Shown one piece after another: positions 36,820-51,000 of a stretch of DNA of 64,000 nt. The DNA is taken from NCBI GenBank assembly GCA_905221605.1, contig CAJNDS010001001.1, positions 1,168,549 through 1,232,548 of the forward strand. The letters are read 5' to 3'. Below the pieces are notes generated by a model. That model saw nothing but the letters and a program-made list of their open reading frames with translations. It was not told the origin of the DNA and ran no database searches. Source of the DNA: Symbiodinium natans. Its lineage: Eukaryota > Sar > Dinophyceae > Suessiales > Symbiodiniaceae. The translations under genes were made by a program, and so were the position numbers. Position 1 is the stretch's first letter; each line of letters opens with the position of its first letter.

Positions 36820-39800
36820 GTGTGTGTGTAGCGGCCCTTGCACCTTCGCGAAACACAGCATCCCAAAACACCCAGGGTCCGGAGTCCTGGTACGCGAAGC
36901 CTTCACAAAAAAAAGCTTTCAGCAAGTCTCCGGAACATAAGGGTTTAGGGTTTAGGGTTTAGAGCCTAGTATTCGGCTTAAACCCTAAACCGAAGGCCCC
37001 TCAACCGTTGTTGTGTGGGAGTCCCTGGCGTTCAGAGCCCAAGTTTACGAGATATCCAGGTTCAGGCGCCGCACAGGGTTTAGGGGTACCCGTCTCAGAC
37101 CCCCCCCCCTTTTTCCTGAAACCTCAAAAGCCAAAGTCTGTTGATGCCCAAGCTTCGGTGCAAGTCCATGCCCAGGGCCATCACTTGCAGCAGCGGCCCC
37201 TGGCAATTCGGCTTAGGGCTTAGGGGTTTAGGGTATAGGGGTAGGGTTAAGCCCGAATTAAACCCTAAACCCTGAACCCCCTTTTGAATCCCAAACCCCC
37301 TAAGCCCTCTCGGCTGTGGGACCGAGCCTCCAGGGCTGCGCGGTGCACCTGCCCAGGGAGCAGATTCTTGGGGGGGCTTGGGAGGGTTTCAGGGGGCGTG
37401 CTGGTGGGGGTTGGGGCTTGGGTATGGTTTAGGGTTTAGGGTTTAGGGCTTAGGGCTTAGAGCTTAGGGTTTAGGGTGTAGGGTTCCAAGGGCTTAGGGT
37501 TTAACGTTTAGGGTTTACTTGGAGGTTCTTTTGGGTACTTATAAGTAAGGGAATAGGTACGCTAAATAAGCTTATGGCCATAGCTGCCCTGCTCATAACC
37601 CTACTTAGAAGTACCCAAACGAACCTCCAGGTAAGCTTTTTATTTGTTCAGGGGCCTCAGGGGATTCCAGGTCGTCCTTTTCGTGGCGGCTGCTACCAAC
37701 ACAACTTCAAGCTGAAAAGCCTCTCACCCCCCTTCATGTGGGCATTGAAAAGTAGGGCAAGTAGGGTCCTACGCAGTGTAACTATGGGCTATGACCTGCC
37801 CATAAACCTGCTCAGAAGCCAGGAACCTTCAAGTATCCTCAACCCTAAACCCTACACCCCAAACCCGACTAAACCCGAAACCCGAAACCCTAAACCCCAA
37901 ACCCCAAACCCTAAAACCTAAAACAGCCCACAAAAACTCCCATGGCGCCGAAACCAGAACCCCCCCCCCCCCCCCCCCCCCCACGACCTCAGGCTGTGTG
38001 TAGCGCTCCAGCTCGCCGAAGAGCCTGGACAGCACGACTTGTGGGAATGCTGAGGGGTTTAGGGTTTAGGGTTTACGGTTCTTATGAAGGGCCTGTTGCT
38101 TAGGGTTAGTTAGGATCGGGATTATACTAGGGGGTACGAAAGTCCCTAATAAGGACTGCTAGTATAAGGGGGGAACATCCCAAGGCATTTTGTTTAAGGT
38201 TTACTGTAGGGTTTAGGGTTTTGGGGTTTTTTGGGTTTAGGGTTTAGAGCGGGGGTCCTGCAAGCCTTGGTAGCCCAATAACCATCCTAGGGTTTCGGGC
38301 ACCCGCTTTGGGGTTGGCCACTTTAGAAGGGGGCCTAGCACCCGAGAAAAAAAATCAATAGTGCAATCTAACCCCAAGATGCCCGATCAACCCCCCAAAG
38401 AAGGATTCGCAAGATTTAGTTCTTTGAGCCCTACTATCCCGAGTCAGTCACTCTGCCAGCATGGGGGTTGAACTTCAGATTCTGCCAGCGGGGTAAGGAC
38501 GCTAGCTTCCCCCAGGGTTAGGGTTTGGGGCTTATAGGGTCGCCCAGGCCAACCTAAACCCTATAAATCATGAGCTCCTTGACTAAAGCAGACAACACGG
38601 CTGAACTTCAAAAATAGAACTCTCAGGCCACAGCCCTTAAAGCCCTGCTGCCGGTCTGAATCAATATTTGGGCGGGGGGGGGGGGAGTTTGAATTAGAGT
38701 ATCTTGGGTAGCTCATAACTCATAACTACAGATTGCTTAAGAACACCAAAAAAACCAAAAAATCTTCCTTGTAAGGGTAGTCTCTCTCTCTCTCTGCCAG
38801 GAGAATATAGGGACTATTACTATTGCTACTACTGTTATTAGTAAATAATATTAATACCTTGTATGTTTTAATATAATTTTTGGGGGGTTCTTAAGCAAAT
38901 AGTAGATAATGTAGAGTTCTAGGGAGTATCGAGGGTTACTATTGGCATGTATTTCGCTTCCGTGCTTAGGCACGTTTCTGCCCATAACTTTTAAAAAATT
39001 TCCTCTCAGACTCACTAGACCCTTAACCCCAAACCCTTACAAAGACATATGGCTTGGAGCTTCAAGAGTTTGAGGCTCGGGGTTCTCCATTCCTGCATGG
39101 TGACAAAAAGCACTTCACTTGTTTTCGCGGCCCTCGCCAAACCCTACCGGAAGCCCCTCCGAAGCCGAGCTCAAGCTTCATCCCCAAACGCTGTGCTCCA
39201 GGTCTCAACCCCTTTGAACCCCAAACCCCTAAACCCTAAACCCCTACACCCCTACACCCCTAAACCCTATACCCTAAACCCTAAACCCTAAACCCTAAAC
39301 CCTGAACCCTAAACCCTAAACCCTCGACCCTAGACCCTAGGCCCAGACCAAACTGAACCCAAAGAGCCCCAAAGCCTCTCGGAGAAGAGCCGGTAGCACC
39401 GCCCGGGTCCCGTTCGACCGGCGCGGCCTTTCCTGTCCCAGTGGCTGAAGGCATTTTCGGCTTTCCCTAAACCCTAAACCCTAAACCCTAAACCCTAAAC
39501 CTAACCTAGACCCCACATTCCTAAACCCCAAACCATAAACCTCTAAAGGTTTACAATCACGCAGCTTCTTGGGCTTCTAAAAGTTGCAAGGTTTGGGGGC
39601 TCGGATTGTGGTGGCGTTCGCCGCGAGGTGGTGGTTTCAGGTACCCTAAATCAGGATATCACCATACCTACCCTACTCTTAAGCCATGAACCTCAAAGTA
39701 GCCCTAAACCCTAAACCCTAAACTACCCATGAGCCAAGAACCTCCCGTGCCCCCCCCACCCCCGATTCTTGGGAGCTGGTGTAGGAAACTAAGAAGTTAG

Positions 39801-42800
39801 GTCACCCACAAGGGTGGTGGTCAAAATTATCATCCCTTTTGGGGTACCCAAAATTTTAGGTGCCATACTATAATAAAGGGGATTCTAAGGGAACCCTAAC
39901 CTTAAAAAAAGGGCAAACAGGGCCTCTAGATAGGGGAACCATAATCTTGACCACCACCCACAAAGGGGCCGGGCATGGGCGTCTGAGAAGTCGCTTGCTC
40001 TTGCTCTAGGCTTCAGAGGGTTCTTAAGGGGAGGGGTAAACCCTAAACCCTAAAGCCTAAGCCCTAAACCCTGAACCCTAAACCCTAAACCCTAAACCCT
40101 AAGCCCTAAGCCCTAAGCCCTAAACCCTAAACCCTATTGGCCCGTTATAATCACCCTTGGGTGCCACCTTGGGGGAGCCCTCAACCTCAAAACCTCAAAA
40201 TTCCGCAACAACCGGCAAGAAGGCCCCTCTCGCCTCTGATCGGCTGCCGCCTACCCATGAACTTGGAAGTGTTGGGGGGTTGCGCGGCAGAGGGCTTCAG
40301 GGCCCCCCGGGAAGTCACAGCCCAAACCCTGAAGCCCTCCCTGTAAACACCTTCTTGCATACGCCCGGAAGTGACCCACCCTTTCTCCGAACAAGGCCTC
40401 TATGCCCCAAAAACATCCCACAAACCTAGCCCCTAGACCCCTGAAACGTCTGAGGGGGCGATGAGGCTTGGAATTTGGGGCCTTGTAAAGGTGAATCCAG
40501 CACCCAGGGCTGCACCCAAGAGCCCGACCCTTTTGCAACCGGCGTGCAACGACGCGGCGCAAACCTCCTGAAAGTTAGTCGTCCACTACCCTAGGGGAAC
40601 TTAAGGCGAAGCTTTGGGATTCTCAAGGGACTAGAGGACCTCAAACATGCTTAAAGGCTACCTACTCCACTACTAAGGAAACCCCTAAACCCTAACCCCT
40701 AACCCCTAACCCCTAAACCCTAAACCCTAGACCCTAGACTCTAAACAAAAACCCTTTCTGAACCCAGGCTCAATTTTGTCGAGCTCGGAAGTCGGTCACA
40801 CCGCGCTCTGCAACCCTTTTTTCCTTAACCCTCAACCCCTAAACCCCAAACCCTGAACCCAACAAGGCTGAAGCTCACCGACTCCGCACTACCAAGGGGA
40901 GCCCGTGAGTGGCTCCACAACCCCTTCATGAAGGGACATCCCTAAAATTATAATAGGAACCCCAATATGATTTAAGGTGCAAAGCCCTAAACCCTAAACC
41001 CTAAACCCTAAACCCTAAACCCGAAATCCTAAACCCTAAACCCTAAACCCTAAACCCTGGAAGCCAGTGGCCTGAGAGACCCAGCGTTCGGAGAGGTGCC
41101 GCACGGCCGACGCTGCGTCGACGTCCAAGCCTTCCGAAATATAGGGGCCCTTGAAAGGAGGTTCGGGTTTAGGGTTTAGGGTTTAGGGTTTAGGGTTTAG
41201 GGTTTAGGGTTTAGGGTTTAGGGTTTAGGGTTTAGGGTTTAGGGTTTAGGGTTTAGGGTTTAGGGTTTAGGGTTTAGGGTTTAGGGTTGAGGGCCTTGAC
41301 AAGGCGGGGCCCAGGTTGTAGGGTATAGGGGTTTTTGGAGGCCGTTTGAAGGAGGGGGTTCAAGGCTTAGGGTTTAGGGAGATTGAGGCTCAAGGTCCAG
41401 GGCTTCAGGGGCGGGTGTAGGAGATTGGTCCGAGGAGGAAAGGGGTGACTTCTAAGGGAGGGGTTGGGAGGCTCGGAGCTCAGGGTGCAAGAGACCTTGT
41501 TGCATCAGGGTTTAGGGTCTTAGGGTCGAGAGCCCTATGCTCAAACCCTAAACCTGAAAAAAAAAAAAAAAACCTTTTGCAGCCGGCTTGGAAGGGTACG
41601 CCCGGACATGTTCAGGTTTTCACGCAGCAGGAGGTTCCAAGGCCTTCGGTTTCTAAACCCGAAGCCCTTGACCCTAAGCACCCAACCTCGGGCTCCCAAG
41701 CTGACTGTGAGGGTCAAAAGGGTTAAAATTCATGGAGGTTTGTTTCTGCCACCCGCACTCCCATGGAGTGTTACAAGGTTCAGGGGCACTTAGAAGTACG
41801 GTTGTAGGAACCCTTAAATACCCTGCTTCCGACCCTACATATACGTACCCAAACGAACCTCCAAGTAGAGTTTCGGGCTTGGCTTCATAAATCGGGGACC
41901 TTATATACCCCTGGACCCTAAACCCTAAACCCTGAACCCTGAACCCTAAACCGCAAACTTTGGGAGGGTGCCAGAGCCTCGCATCTTGCCGCTGTCGATG
42001 ACAAAGCGGACCCCGTCGATCGTGACGGACGTCTCCGCGATGTTCGTGGCGATGACCACCTGAGAGTGCACGGTTTTGAGGTTTGGGTTTAGGGTTTATA
42101 GGGTTTATAGGGTTAAAAGTTTAAAGTCTAGGGTTCAGGATTTAGGGTTTAGGGTTTGTTTTGAACCCAGACTCCTGAAGTCAGCTGGGAAAGGCCTTTG
42201 ACAAACTCTCTGCCCAGGCAGACATACATACATTCTGCCCATAAACCCTAAGCCCTATCGGCCACCAAACGTCAAACTCACAAACAAAGCTGGGGCTGCT
42301 TCTCAGGGCCTCACAAAACATCGAACTGGAGCCCGAGTCGCGAAACTTAGGAGACAAAAGGGGCGCCCTTCGTTGCGGAAAGAGGTCTTCTTCGAAGTAG
42401 GGTTTAGGGTTTAGGGTTTAGGGTTTAGGAGACATTCCTAAACCTTAAAATCCCGTAGCAGGGGTACAAGGGGACCACTGGGTGTCCTAGAGAGCCTGTG
42501 TGAATTGAGGATCTGCGAAATGTGACAGCAAACGTTGCGCAGATGTCTCAGGGCTTTAGGGTTTGTAATTTGGCTTTAGGATGGAACGCGTGCGCCCCAA
42601 TGGGGTTTAGGGTGCTAAGAGCACCTACTACCGGGAATCAGGGTACTGCTGTAGAGTTGAGTGGGCAACAGCTCTTTGGAAGCCAAACCTTCGTCCTCCC
42701 CCCTGCGAAGGAGGTGTATCCTTTCTCGGCGTGTTGGGCTTTTTGTTTGGGGGGGAAGAGGGCCGTGCCTTCCGCACGCCTTGCGGTGCGATTCCGAAGA

Positions 42801-45800
42801 CTTTGTCCTGCGTAGCGGGGAAGGTTTGTTTGGGGACTTTAGAACCTTCAGATGTAGTGCTCAGGGTTTACCGTCTAGGGATGGAGCTTAGGGTTTACCG
42901 TCTAGGGATCGAAGTTGGGTAACTATCGTTCCAACCGTATTCAGGGTACTTAAGGCCCTTCAAAGGGTTTGGGCGAAGTGGGCTGTCAAGGTAGGGCATC
43001 GGAGCGATTTTTTTGTCTGGAGGGAGGGGGGGGAGGGGGCGGCTTAACCTGGCTTCTCTATGAGACCAGAGAGCTTCGTTCGGGCATAAAAGTTAAATAA
43101 TAAACCCCAACCCCCAGAACTGAACTCCCCAAACCCCCTAAACTTGTGCGTTGCTTCAGGTGTCTTGGGGGCCCCCTTGACCCTAACCCCAAACGAACCA
43201 AACCTCTACTTGGAGCTTCAGGCACTTACTAACCAACCATAACTGTACTTTATAGCACACTTACAAGCTCCTTAAGTGCCCTAGTATGGCTACAAAGAAC
43301 AGTTATAAGTGCTGTTATCATTGGTTAATAAGTAACATGAACCTCCAAGTACCTAGTGCAAGGGACTCCTGTGACTCCACCGGCATCTGTGAGTGCAGCG
43401 GCAGTGGTAGCCACCTCCCGCCAGCCGGAAAGGACTTCCAAGAGGTTTAAGCTTGTCTCGCTTAGAGGGTCCCTAAACTTAAACCCTAAACCCTAAACCC
43501 TAAACCCTAAACCCTAAACCCTGAACCCTAAACCCTAAACCCTAAACCCTAAACCCTAAACCCTAAACCCTAAACCCTAAACCCTAAACCCTAAACCCTA
43601 AACCCTAAACCCTAAACCCTAAACCCTAAACCCTAACCCTAAGGCTTCGGGAGTCTTAGAGGGTTTAGGGCTTAGGGAGTGGTAGAGGGTTTAGGATTTA
43701 GGGTGTCTTAGAGGGTTTGGGGTTTAGGGCTTAAAGTTTTTGTGCTTATCTTAGGAATATACATGGATGGCAGGCACAAGGCACAAGGGGATTTGCAAGA
43801 TAAGTGAGTATTTTTCGGCTGCCGCACTACTTTTTCCCTACCTGCCGCCTCGAGCCCAAACATAACAAGCCCAAGACCATGACCAGACCCCCACTCGGAC
43901 TCTTCCCCCAAACCCTAAACCCTAAACCCTAAACCCTGCTTGGAGGTTCATGGTAGGGAGATAAGTAGAGTGAGCATGGTTGTGACCTTCTGTTAGGGCA
44001 CTCAATAACCCTACCCTACTTGGAGATTCATGGTAGGGTTATAAGTAGCGTGACTATGGTTGTAACCCTATTTTGGGGTACTGACAGTCCCACTTCTAAG
44101 TACCCAGGACTTGGCTGCACTCAGGAGGGTAGCTATAAATTAAACTTTTAGCTGCCTTAATAAGAAACCCAATAAACCCAAAAAAGGTAAGGATCTAAAG
44201 TTACAGCAAAGTGCCACAAAGAGGAGGCACTCCATGCAAAAAGCCTCCGCGTGCGTGCGGCCATCTCAGACACCGCGCCCACGAGGGCCTCGATCCTGGA
44301 CGAGTTGCGCTCATGGTGCACCAAGAGCCCTAGGAACGAAAAGGGTACCTTCTTTTTGGTTTTCAGGGGATTATAAGGGAGCCCAACCCCTAAAAAAAGG
44401 GAAAAAAGGGCCTACTCCTGGTCCTAGAGGTGCACCAAGAGCCCTAGTTTTGGGTGCCGCGCAAGATGGCCAGTGGAATGTAGCATGAAGGCCAGGTGCC
44501 CACAAAATGAAACTACTTGGAGGTTCATGGGTACTTATAACTTACTGCTGGTTAGTTTTGGAAAGGGGAATGGGGAATGAGGCACCCTATATCCCCCTAT
44601 ATATACCCTTTAAGGGACTATATAGGGTACCTCATTCCCTATTAACCAACAGCAAAATAATTGGGGTATAAGTAGGGTAACCATTCTGATGGCTCTACGT
44701 ACAAGTACCCAGACTCTTGGGCTTGGGGAGGGCTCAGGAAATGCCAGAACTCAACCCTTTAAGGGCTTAGGGTTGGGGAGGTGTAGGGTTTGGGGTTTGG
44801 GGTTTGGGGTTTAGGGTTTAGGGTCAGGGAGGGCTCGAGGGCTTAGGAAACCCGTTAGGCCATCTATTCGTGTGGTCCGAGGGTCTCGTAGGCGCCAGGA
44901 ACGAAGATCAGCACGTCTCCCCTCCTTGGTGGCTTGAAAGGGATCCCCCTTTGTTTCAAGCCCGGGAACCCTCAAAATCACCCTAAACCCTAAACCCGAA
45001 ACCCTAAACCCGGGCTTCGGGTTTAGGGTTTAGGGTTATGAAGGTTAGGGTTTAGAGGGCTTGGGAGGGTGTGCGGGGTTTGAAATTTAGACGAGCGTCC
45101 TCCGGCAAAAGGCTTTTGGGCTTCAGGTTGAGCTCAGTTCCGGGTTCTCGAAAAGGGGCTTCGGCCGGGGCATTCGAAGTGTGGCGTCGGATGGCTTGGT
45201 GAGCAAGCTCTTTGGTTTCTTGGGCTAAACCTTAAATCCTAAACCCTTTTGCTGCTGGGCTAAAACCCTCAAACCCGAAGCCCTATATCCTAAACCCGAA
45301 CTTTCCCCTCCAAAAGCAACCATAGGATGCCTGGGGCCCGCGCTCATCGTCTCTCAAGGAGCCCTCGATGCGTCGCAGCACCTTGTCTTGCGTAGGGTTT
45401 AGGGTTTAGGGTTTAGGGTTTAGGGTTTAGGGTTTAGGGTTTAGGGTTTAGGGTTTAGGGTTCAGGGTTTAGGGTTTAGGGTTTAGGGGATAGGGTTTAG
45501 GGTTTAGGGTTTAGGGTTTAGGGTTTAGGGTTTAGGGTTTAGGGTTGCAGAAGCCCTGGGCCTTTTTTTGGTTCGGCCTGAAATTTCCTTCTGCGCACGA
45601 AAGTGAGGACCAACCCGAGAAAGCACCCTGCGAAAGGGGGGGTTGTTTATGATAAGCGCTAGATCCCAAACCCTAAACCCTAAACCAACATTGTAGGTTT
45701 CTAAAGGGGGGGTTTGAGGGGTTCAGGGCTTAGTGATGTCTACCCAAACCCCTAAGCCCCGCAATTCAGCAGCAGTTCTGTGGGCCTGAATATGGTCCCT

Positions 45801-48033
45801 TACCTCCTTCAAATGGTTCTGAAGTATGGGCCCCTTGGGTTGTGTAGGGTATATGAGGGGTATTTCAGGGGTCCCCGTTTAGGGGCCCAAGCTAAGGGGC
45901 CATGTAACTACCTCAAGATAAAGCCCCCTCCCCAACAGCCAGTGCAGAAGCGTCACTTGGAGGAACGGCTCGCAGTCGAACTGAGTCTTTCCCTTCTTGC
46001 CTTGTGAAGTGGCTACGATTTAGGGTTTGGGTTATAAAGGCCGGTGGCCTCTTTATCTGTTGATACCTTGACTATGGTCCCTAGATACCCCAATACGAAC
46101 CCCCTGCAAACCAGAAACCCTACCTAAAGAGACCACCAACCAATAACCCTAAACCCTAAACCCTAAACCCTCAGCTCTAGGGGTTTAAGGCTTCGGAGCT
46201 CGGCTTCATGGCCCCTCAAGGGTAGGGCCCTCAAGAACACCCTCTTCGAAGAGCCTCCCAGAGAAATTGCAAAAAAAATGTCCCCAACTAAGCCCCACCG
46301 AAAGACCGGAGACCCTGCATTTTTTGCAGGAAAGCCTGAGCTCTTTAGACAACCCCTTAAAAAAAGCCCAAAAACCCTTTTTGAACCCCAAAAGCCTGAA
46401 GCCGAAACCCGGTCATCGAGGCCTCTTTGCACCACGTCGGTGCGGATGGTGAGAGGCTCGTCCTGCGAGGATTTCGGGTCCGCGGATGAGCCGAAGATCC
46501 TAGGAGGGCCCTTATAAAACCTCTGAAACATATTCTTGACTGTGATTTTCTGAATGGAAAATATATGAAATGGCCCAAGGCCTGCCTAGTCCCCCAAGCT
46601 GAAGAAGGAGGGAGGCGAGGGGGGGGGGGGGGGGGAAATAACTCTTCCCTGTTTTTGAGGGGCGGCCGCGGGCGGTTGGACTAAGGCCTCACCGAGTCCT
46701 TCTGCGGCAGATGCTCCACTTCCACGCGGTACATCCGGCCTCGTGGCTCACTCGTGGATCAGCTTAGGGTCATTTCAGGGTATTTCAGGGTCCTTGCAGG
46801 GCCATTTTCGGGTACAACGACAAAAAGGATGGGGGTTCAGGCCTCGGGAAAAAGGCCCAAAACCCCAAAAACGGATCCCAGATCACCAAAACTGAATCCT
46901 TCGATCCCTCACACGTGGGCCTGGGATGTCAACCACCGCGGACTCTGGCAGGTCGAAGTACCGGATGAAGAGATCCTGAACCAACAAAAGTACTTGGAGG
47001 TTCAGGGTACCTATAAACCCAATTAATACTGTACTTATAGTCCCCTAAGTAGGTTATAAGTAGAACTATAATTCGGGGTTATAAGTAATGAACCTCCAAG
47101 TAGGAAAACCTGAACCCAAACCCCAACACCAGGTAGGTGTACCTTCGCTGTGTCTGTCTCGTCGGGTTCACTGCCACTCTCACCCGGGTGCCGTCCTTCT
47201 GCAGCGTCGCAGACCTTGCCAGGGATAGGAGACGTTTCGAGCCCCGAAACCACGAACGAAACCGCTTAAGCCCTGACGTTCTCGGGCCGATTTGCAGCAT
47301 CTCCACACCTCCAAGCTCACCCAGCAATCCGCTTTTTTTTTTTGTCGCTCCCGCATCGCTGGCCGAACCGCAAGCAGGGTTGATGGTTGGTACGACTGGG
47401 AAAAAGGGCGGGGGGGGGCCCGTGCAGGTCCCTCTTTGAACCGGTTTGGGGTTAAGGGTTTAGAATCTACCGTCTAGCGCATGGCTCTGTGCAAAACCGG
47501 GTAGAAGAACTCACAACCCAAAGCCTTGCAAACACATAGGATAACAACTTCCCCACCAACACTCACCACCCCCCCCCCCCCCCCCCCCCCTTGTTGCTAG
47601 CCGAAAACGCTCAACCCCAAGAATGCCAACCCAATACCACAGCGTAAGCTCTCACGGGACTTGTTCACAATGTGGGTCCCCTGGCAGACGCCCTAAACCC
47701 TAAACCCTAAACCCTAAACCCTAAACGAGGTGCAAGGTTCCTTCTGAGCTTCCGACATCAGCACAAGCTTCAAGTCTGGCCGCCGATGTCGGGCCACCTC
47801 CACAAAGGTTGAGGGTGTTTAGGGTTCAGGGGTTGAATCTGAAGGTTTAGGGTTCACCCCGGAAAACCTTAAGAACGCCCTGCGGAGCATTCTCAGGCTG
47901 TCCCAATCAAGCTTGTCGTTTGTATCGCAAGGGGTTTCGGCAAAATAAAAGCATACCCATTTTTTCAACTTATATACATCTTTTATGTGTCTCTATCTAT
48001 GCATATAGATATATCTCTATGTATATGTATGTG

Positions 48034-48072
<39 letters not shown>

Positions 48073-51000
48073 TTATTTATTAATTTATTTATTTATGTAC
48101 TCATGATTATTAATTAACCAATTAACTCATATGATTCGCACCTCGGACCCAGCAGCCTAAGAAAAAACAAGAGGTGCCAACCACCCCCCCCCCCCCCCCC
48201 TGCCCACCCCCCCCCGTTGCTCAGAGTGGCTCGGCATCAGGAGACCCAAGTTCTCCTGAAGCCCCGCTATTGTCAGGGGCCTCACTACCACCTTTTTCGG
48301 GGGGCTTGGGTTAAGGTTTTAGGGTTTTAGGGTTTAGGGTTTAGGGGGGTTGCGGGTACGCCCAGGGCAGCCAAATTCCCCCCCACTTTCTTGGAACTGG
48401 GCCCCCTTGCTCCTAAGGCGCCTCATGGAGGATGCCCAGGACGAAGTCCACCACCAGGTGTCGCTCGTGAACCTCTCGGTCTAGCGTTTAGGGTTTAGGT
48501 TTCAGGGTGTCGCTCCCACACCTCTCACCCCTTGGGCCATTTTAAAGTCTCCTACCACAATTAATAGGAGAAGTTACCACATAGACTCCATAAGAATACG
48601 ACCATCCATTTTGCAACCTCTTGCTAAACTTACTTCCCCAATAACCACGGAACGACGAAAGGTCAGTCTGCACGTGCGCTTTTTTGCAAAGGCAATCCAG
48701 TACTGCAAACGGAAAGAACACCACAGCAAACGCAAAAAAAACTCCCAGAGGCACCTAGACTCAGAAGGCTCTGGTGAGCTTGAACATCTGCAGCGCCCGA
48801 CGCAGCCTGTAAACCCTACACGCTGGACTCCAATTAAATACTCTCACACCAGGGCGCTCAAGCCTGAAGCCTAGAAGCTCAACCAAAACCCCTCTGCATC
48901 TGGGGGCCCAAAACCCCAAACCCCAAACCCTAAACGCCCCACGCTTTAAACCCCTAAACCCTTGACCCTAAACCCTAAACCCTAAACCCAGTCTTTGCTA
49001 GACGTGCGTAGGGCTGGGCTCTACTCCCAGTGTCAGGTTGGGAGCGCGGCTTCAGTGACGGTTTAGGGCTTAGGATGGGGGGGTTTAGGGTTTAGGGTTT
49101 AGGGTTGAATAGGGAGTTGATAGGGTGTCGGGTGTCTATGGCGTGTCTATAGCGCGTTGAGAGCGATGCTTACTCCACCTGCCTAGCTGGATGGGTCGCT
49201 GTGGGGTTGAGTTTGTCTATGAGGCAGTTCTGTGCCACCAAGCTGTAAGCAAGAGGAGGGGATCTCCAGACGCTTTCCTTACATCATCCCCCCTATTGTA
49301 GGCATAATAGGGTTTAGGGTTTAGGGTACCCAAAACCCCCTCTAAGGGCCTCGTCGACGATGATGACATCGAAATCCTGGGGTGTGTGGTGCTGGACCCC
49401 TAGGTTGCCGTTCTAGGGGTTTGTTTTGAAAAAACCATGAAGAACCTGCAAAAGGTAGATTTTGGGGTTCTTAAGGTAAAACCTTCTTGCATTGGGCTTG
49501 CCGCTGAACCCGGGGCCCCACCCCTGGACCTGAAGGCTCCAAAAAACCCTAAACCCTAAACCCTCAACCCTAAACCCTCAACCCTCAACCCTAAACCCTA
49601 TTATTGCCCTTTTCCCAGGGGCTCAGGGTCTAACCTAAGCTCTAATTCCCTCAGTTCTTGTTCACGGAGTAGATGGAAGTTTTTGGAATCCCCTTCGTCA
49701 TACTCACTGTTGTAGGGAGGGGGGGCCCCGTATTTTTGGTTGTATATACCCACCCTAAACCCTCTTTACTAAACCCTAAACCCCAAACCCTTGTAGGCCC
49801 TGAGGTGACCCTAAACCCTAAACCCTAAACCCTAAACCCTAAACCCTAAACCCTAAACCCTGAACCCTAAACCCTAAACCCTAAACCCTGACCTATCCCA
49901 AGGGCTCGTTGGGTTTTCAGGGTCGGGGTTTTGGGTTTCGGGTAAAGGGCCCCAGGGGTTGAGCCAAAGCCATGGCAACGGGTTTGGGTTTAGGGCTTAT
50001 AGGGCTTAGAGGGCTTATAGGGCTTATAGGGCATTGGGCTTATAGGGTTTCGGGTTTCGGGTTTAGGGGCTTGAGGTTTCGAGCTTCGAGTTTGGGAGAG
50101 AACAGGGCAGACTTCATCCCCGTCGGTTGCATCTACTGCGGCCGATCATCCGCTCTCAACTAGCACTGGAGCTGAGGCCTCCCAAACTACCGTTTGCTTA
50201 AGAACCCTCAAAAAATGGAAAAAACAACAATAATCCCTATATTACCCTTGTAATGAAGAGTGTTTTTTTGGGGGTTCTTAAGCAATTAGTAGCACAGGTC
50301 CCTGAACCCTCACCCCCCCCAGCCCTGCTCTCTCCTTCCTTCTCTCGTGCTCAGCCCTGAAACCCCCAAACTCTGAACTAAATGCAAGCAATCGCTGCAA
50401 GTAAAGAAAGCCCAAAGACCCAAACCCCGAGCCGGCGGATCAAAAACAAAAAAACAAACCCTTTGCATCCGGGTATGGCAAGTGCCGCCGGAGAAAAAGA
50501 AGTCTCAGGCATAAAGCTTGACCCCCCTCCCCACGCCAGTAAAGTGGTTGCGGCCCCAAACCCTAACGAGGACTCTTGACCAAAAACCTCGCAACCCTGA
50601 ACTCCAAACCCAAAACATCTAAAATGCCATACCCTAAGCCCCAAACCCAAAAAAACCCTAAACCCTAAACCCCAAAAAATCCCAAAAAAACCCGCCAAAC
50701 AAAACCGGAAAAATTGGCTGACTGCAGCCTGGATGCGGAGACCTCCGGATCGGATTCCAAGCGGCGCAGCAGGATCCCTTCAGTTACGAACCTTGCTTCG
50801 GCAGTCTGTACAGGGTGGGGTTTAGGGTTTAGGGTTTAGGGTTTAGGGTTTAGGGTTTAGGGTTTAGGGTTTAGGGTTTAGGGTTTACCCTAAATTGGGT
50901 TATAAGGACCCTAAGTTAGGTTATAAGTCCCTTAACTACAGTTAGCATAGTAAGGGGGCCCCACCCTGTAGGGTCCATAGGGTTTTGGGTCCAAAGGTTA

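Noticed and set aside
41165-41290. A true chromosome end
   Set aside because: The heptamer arrays occur in both orientations throughout the window and inside introns, so they are interstitial.
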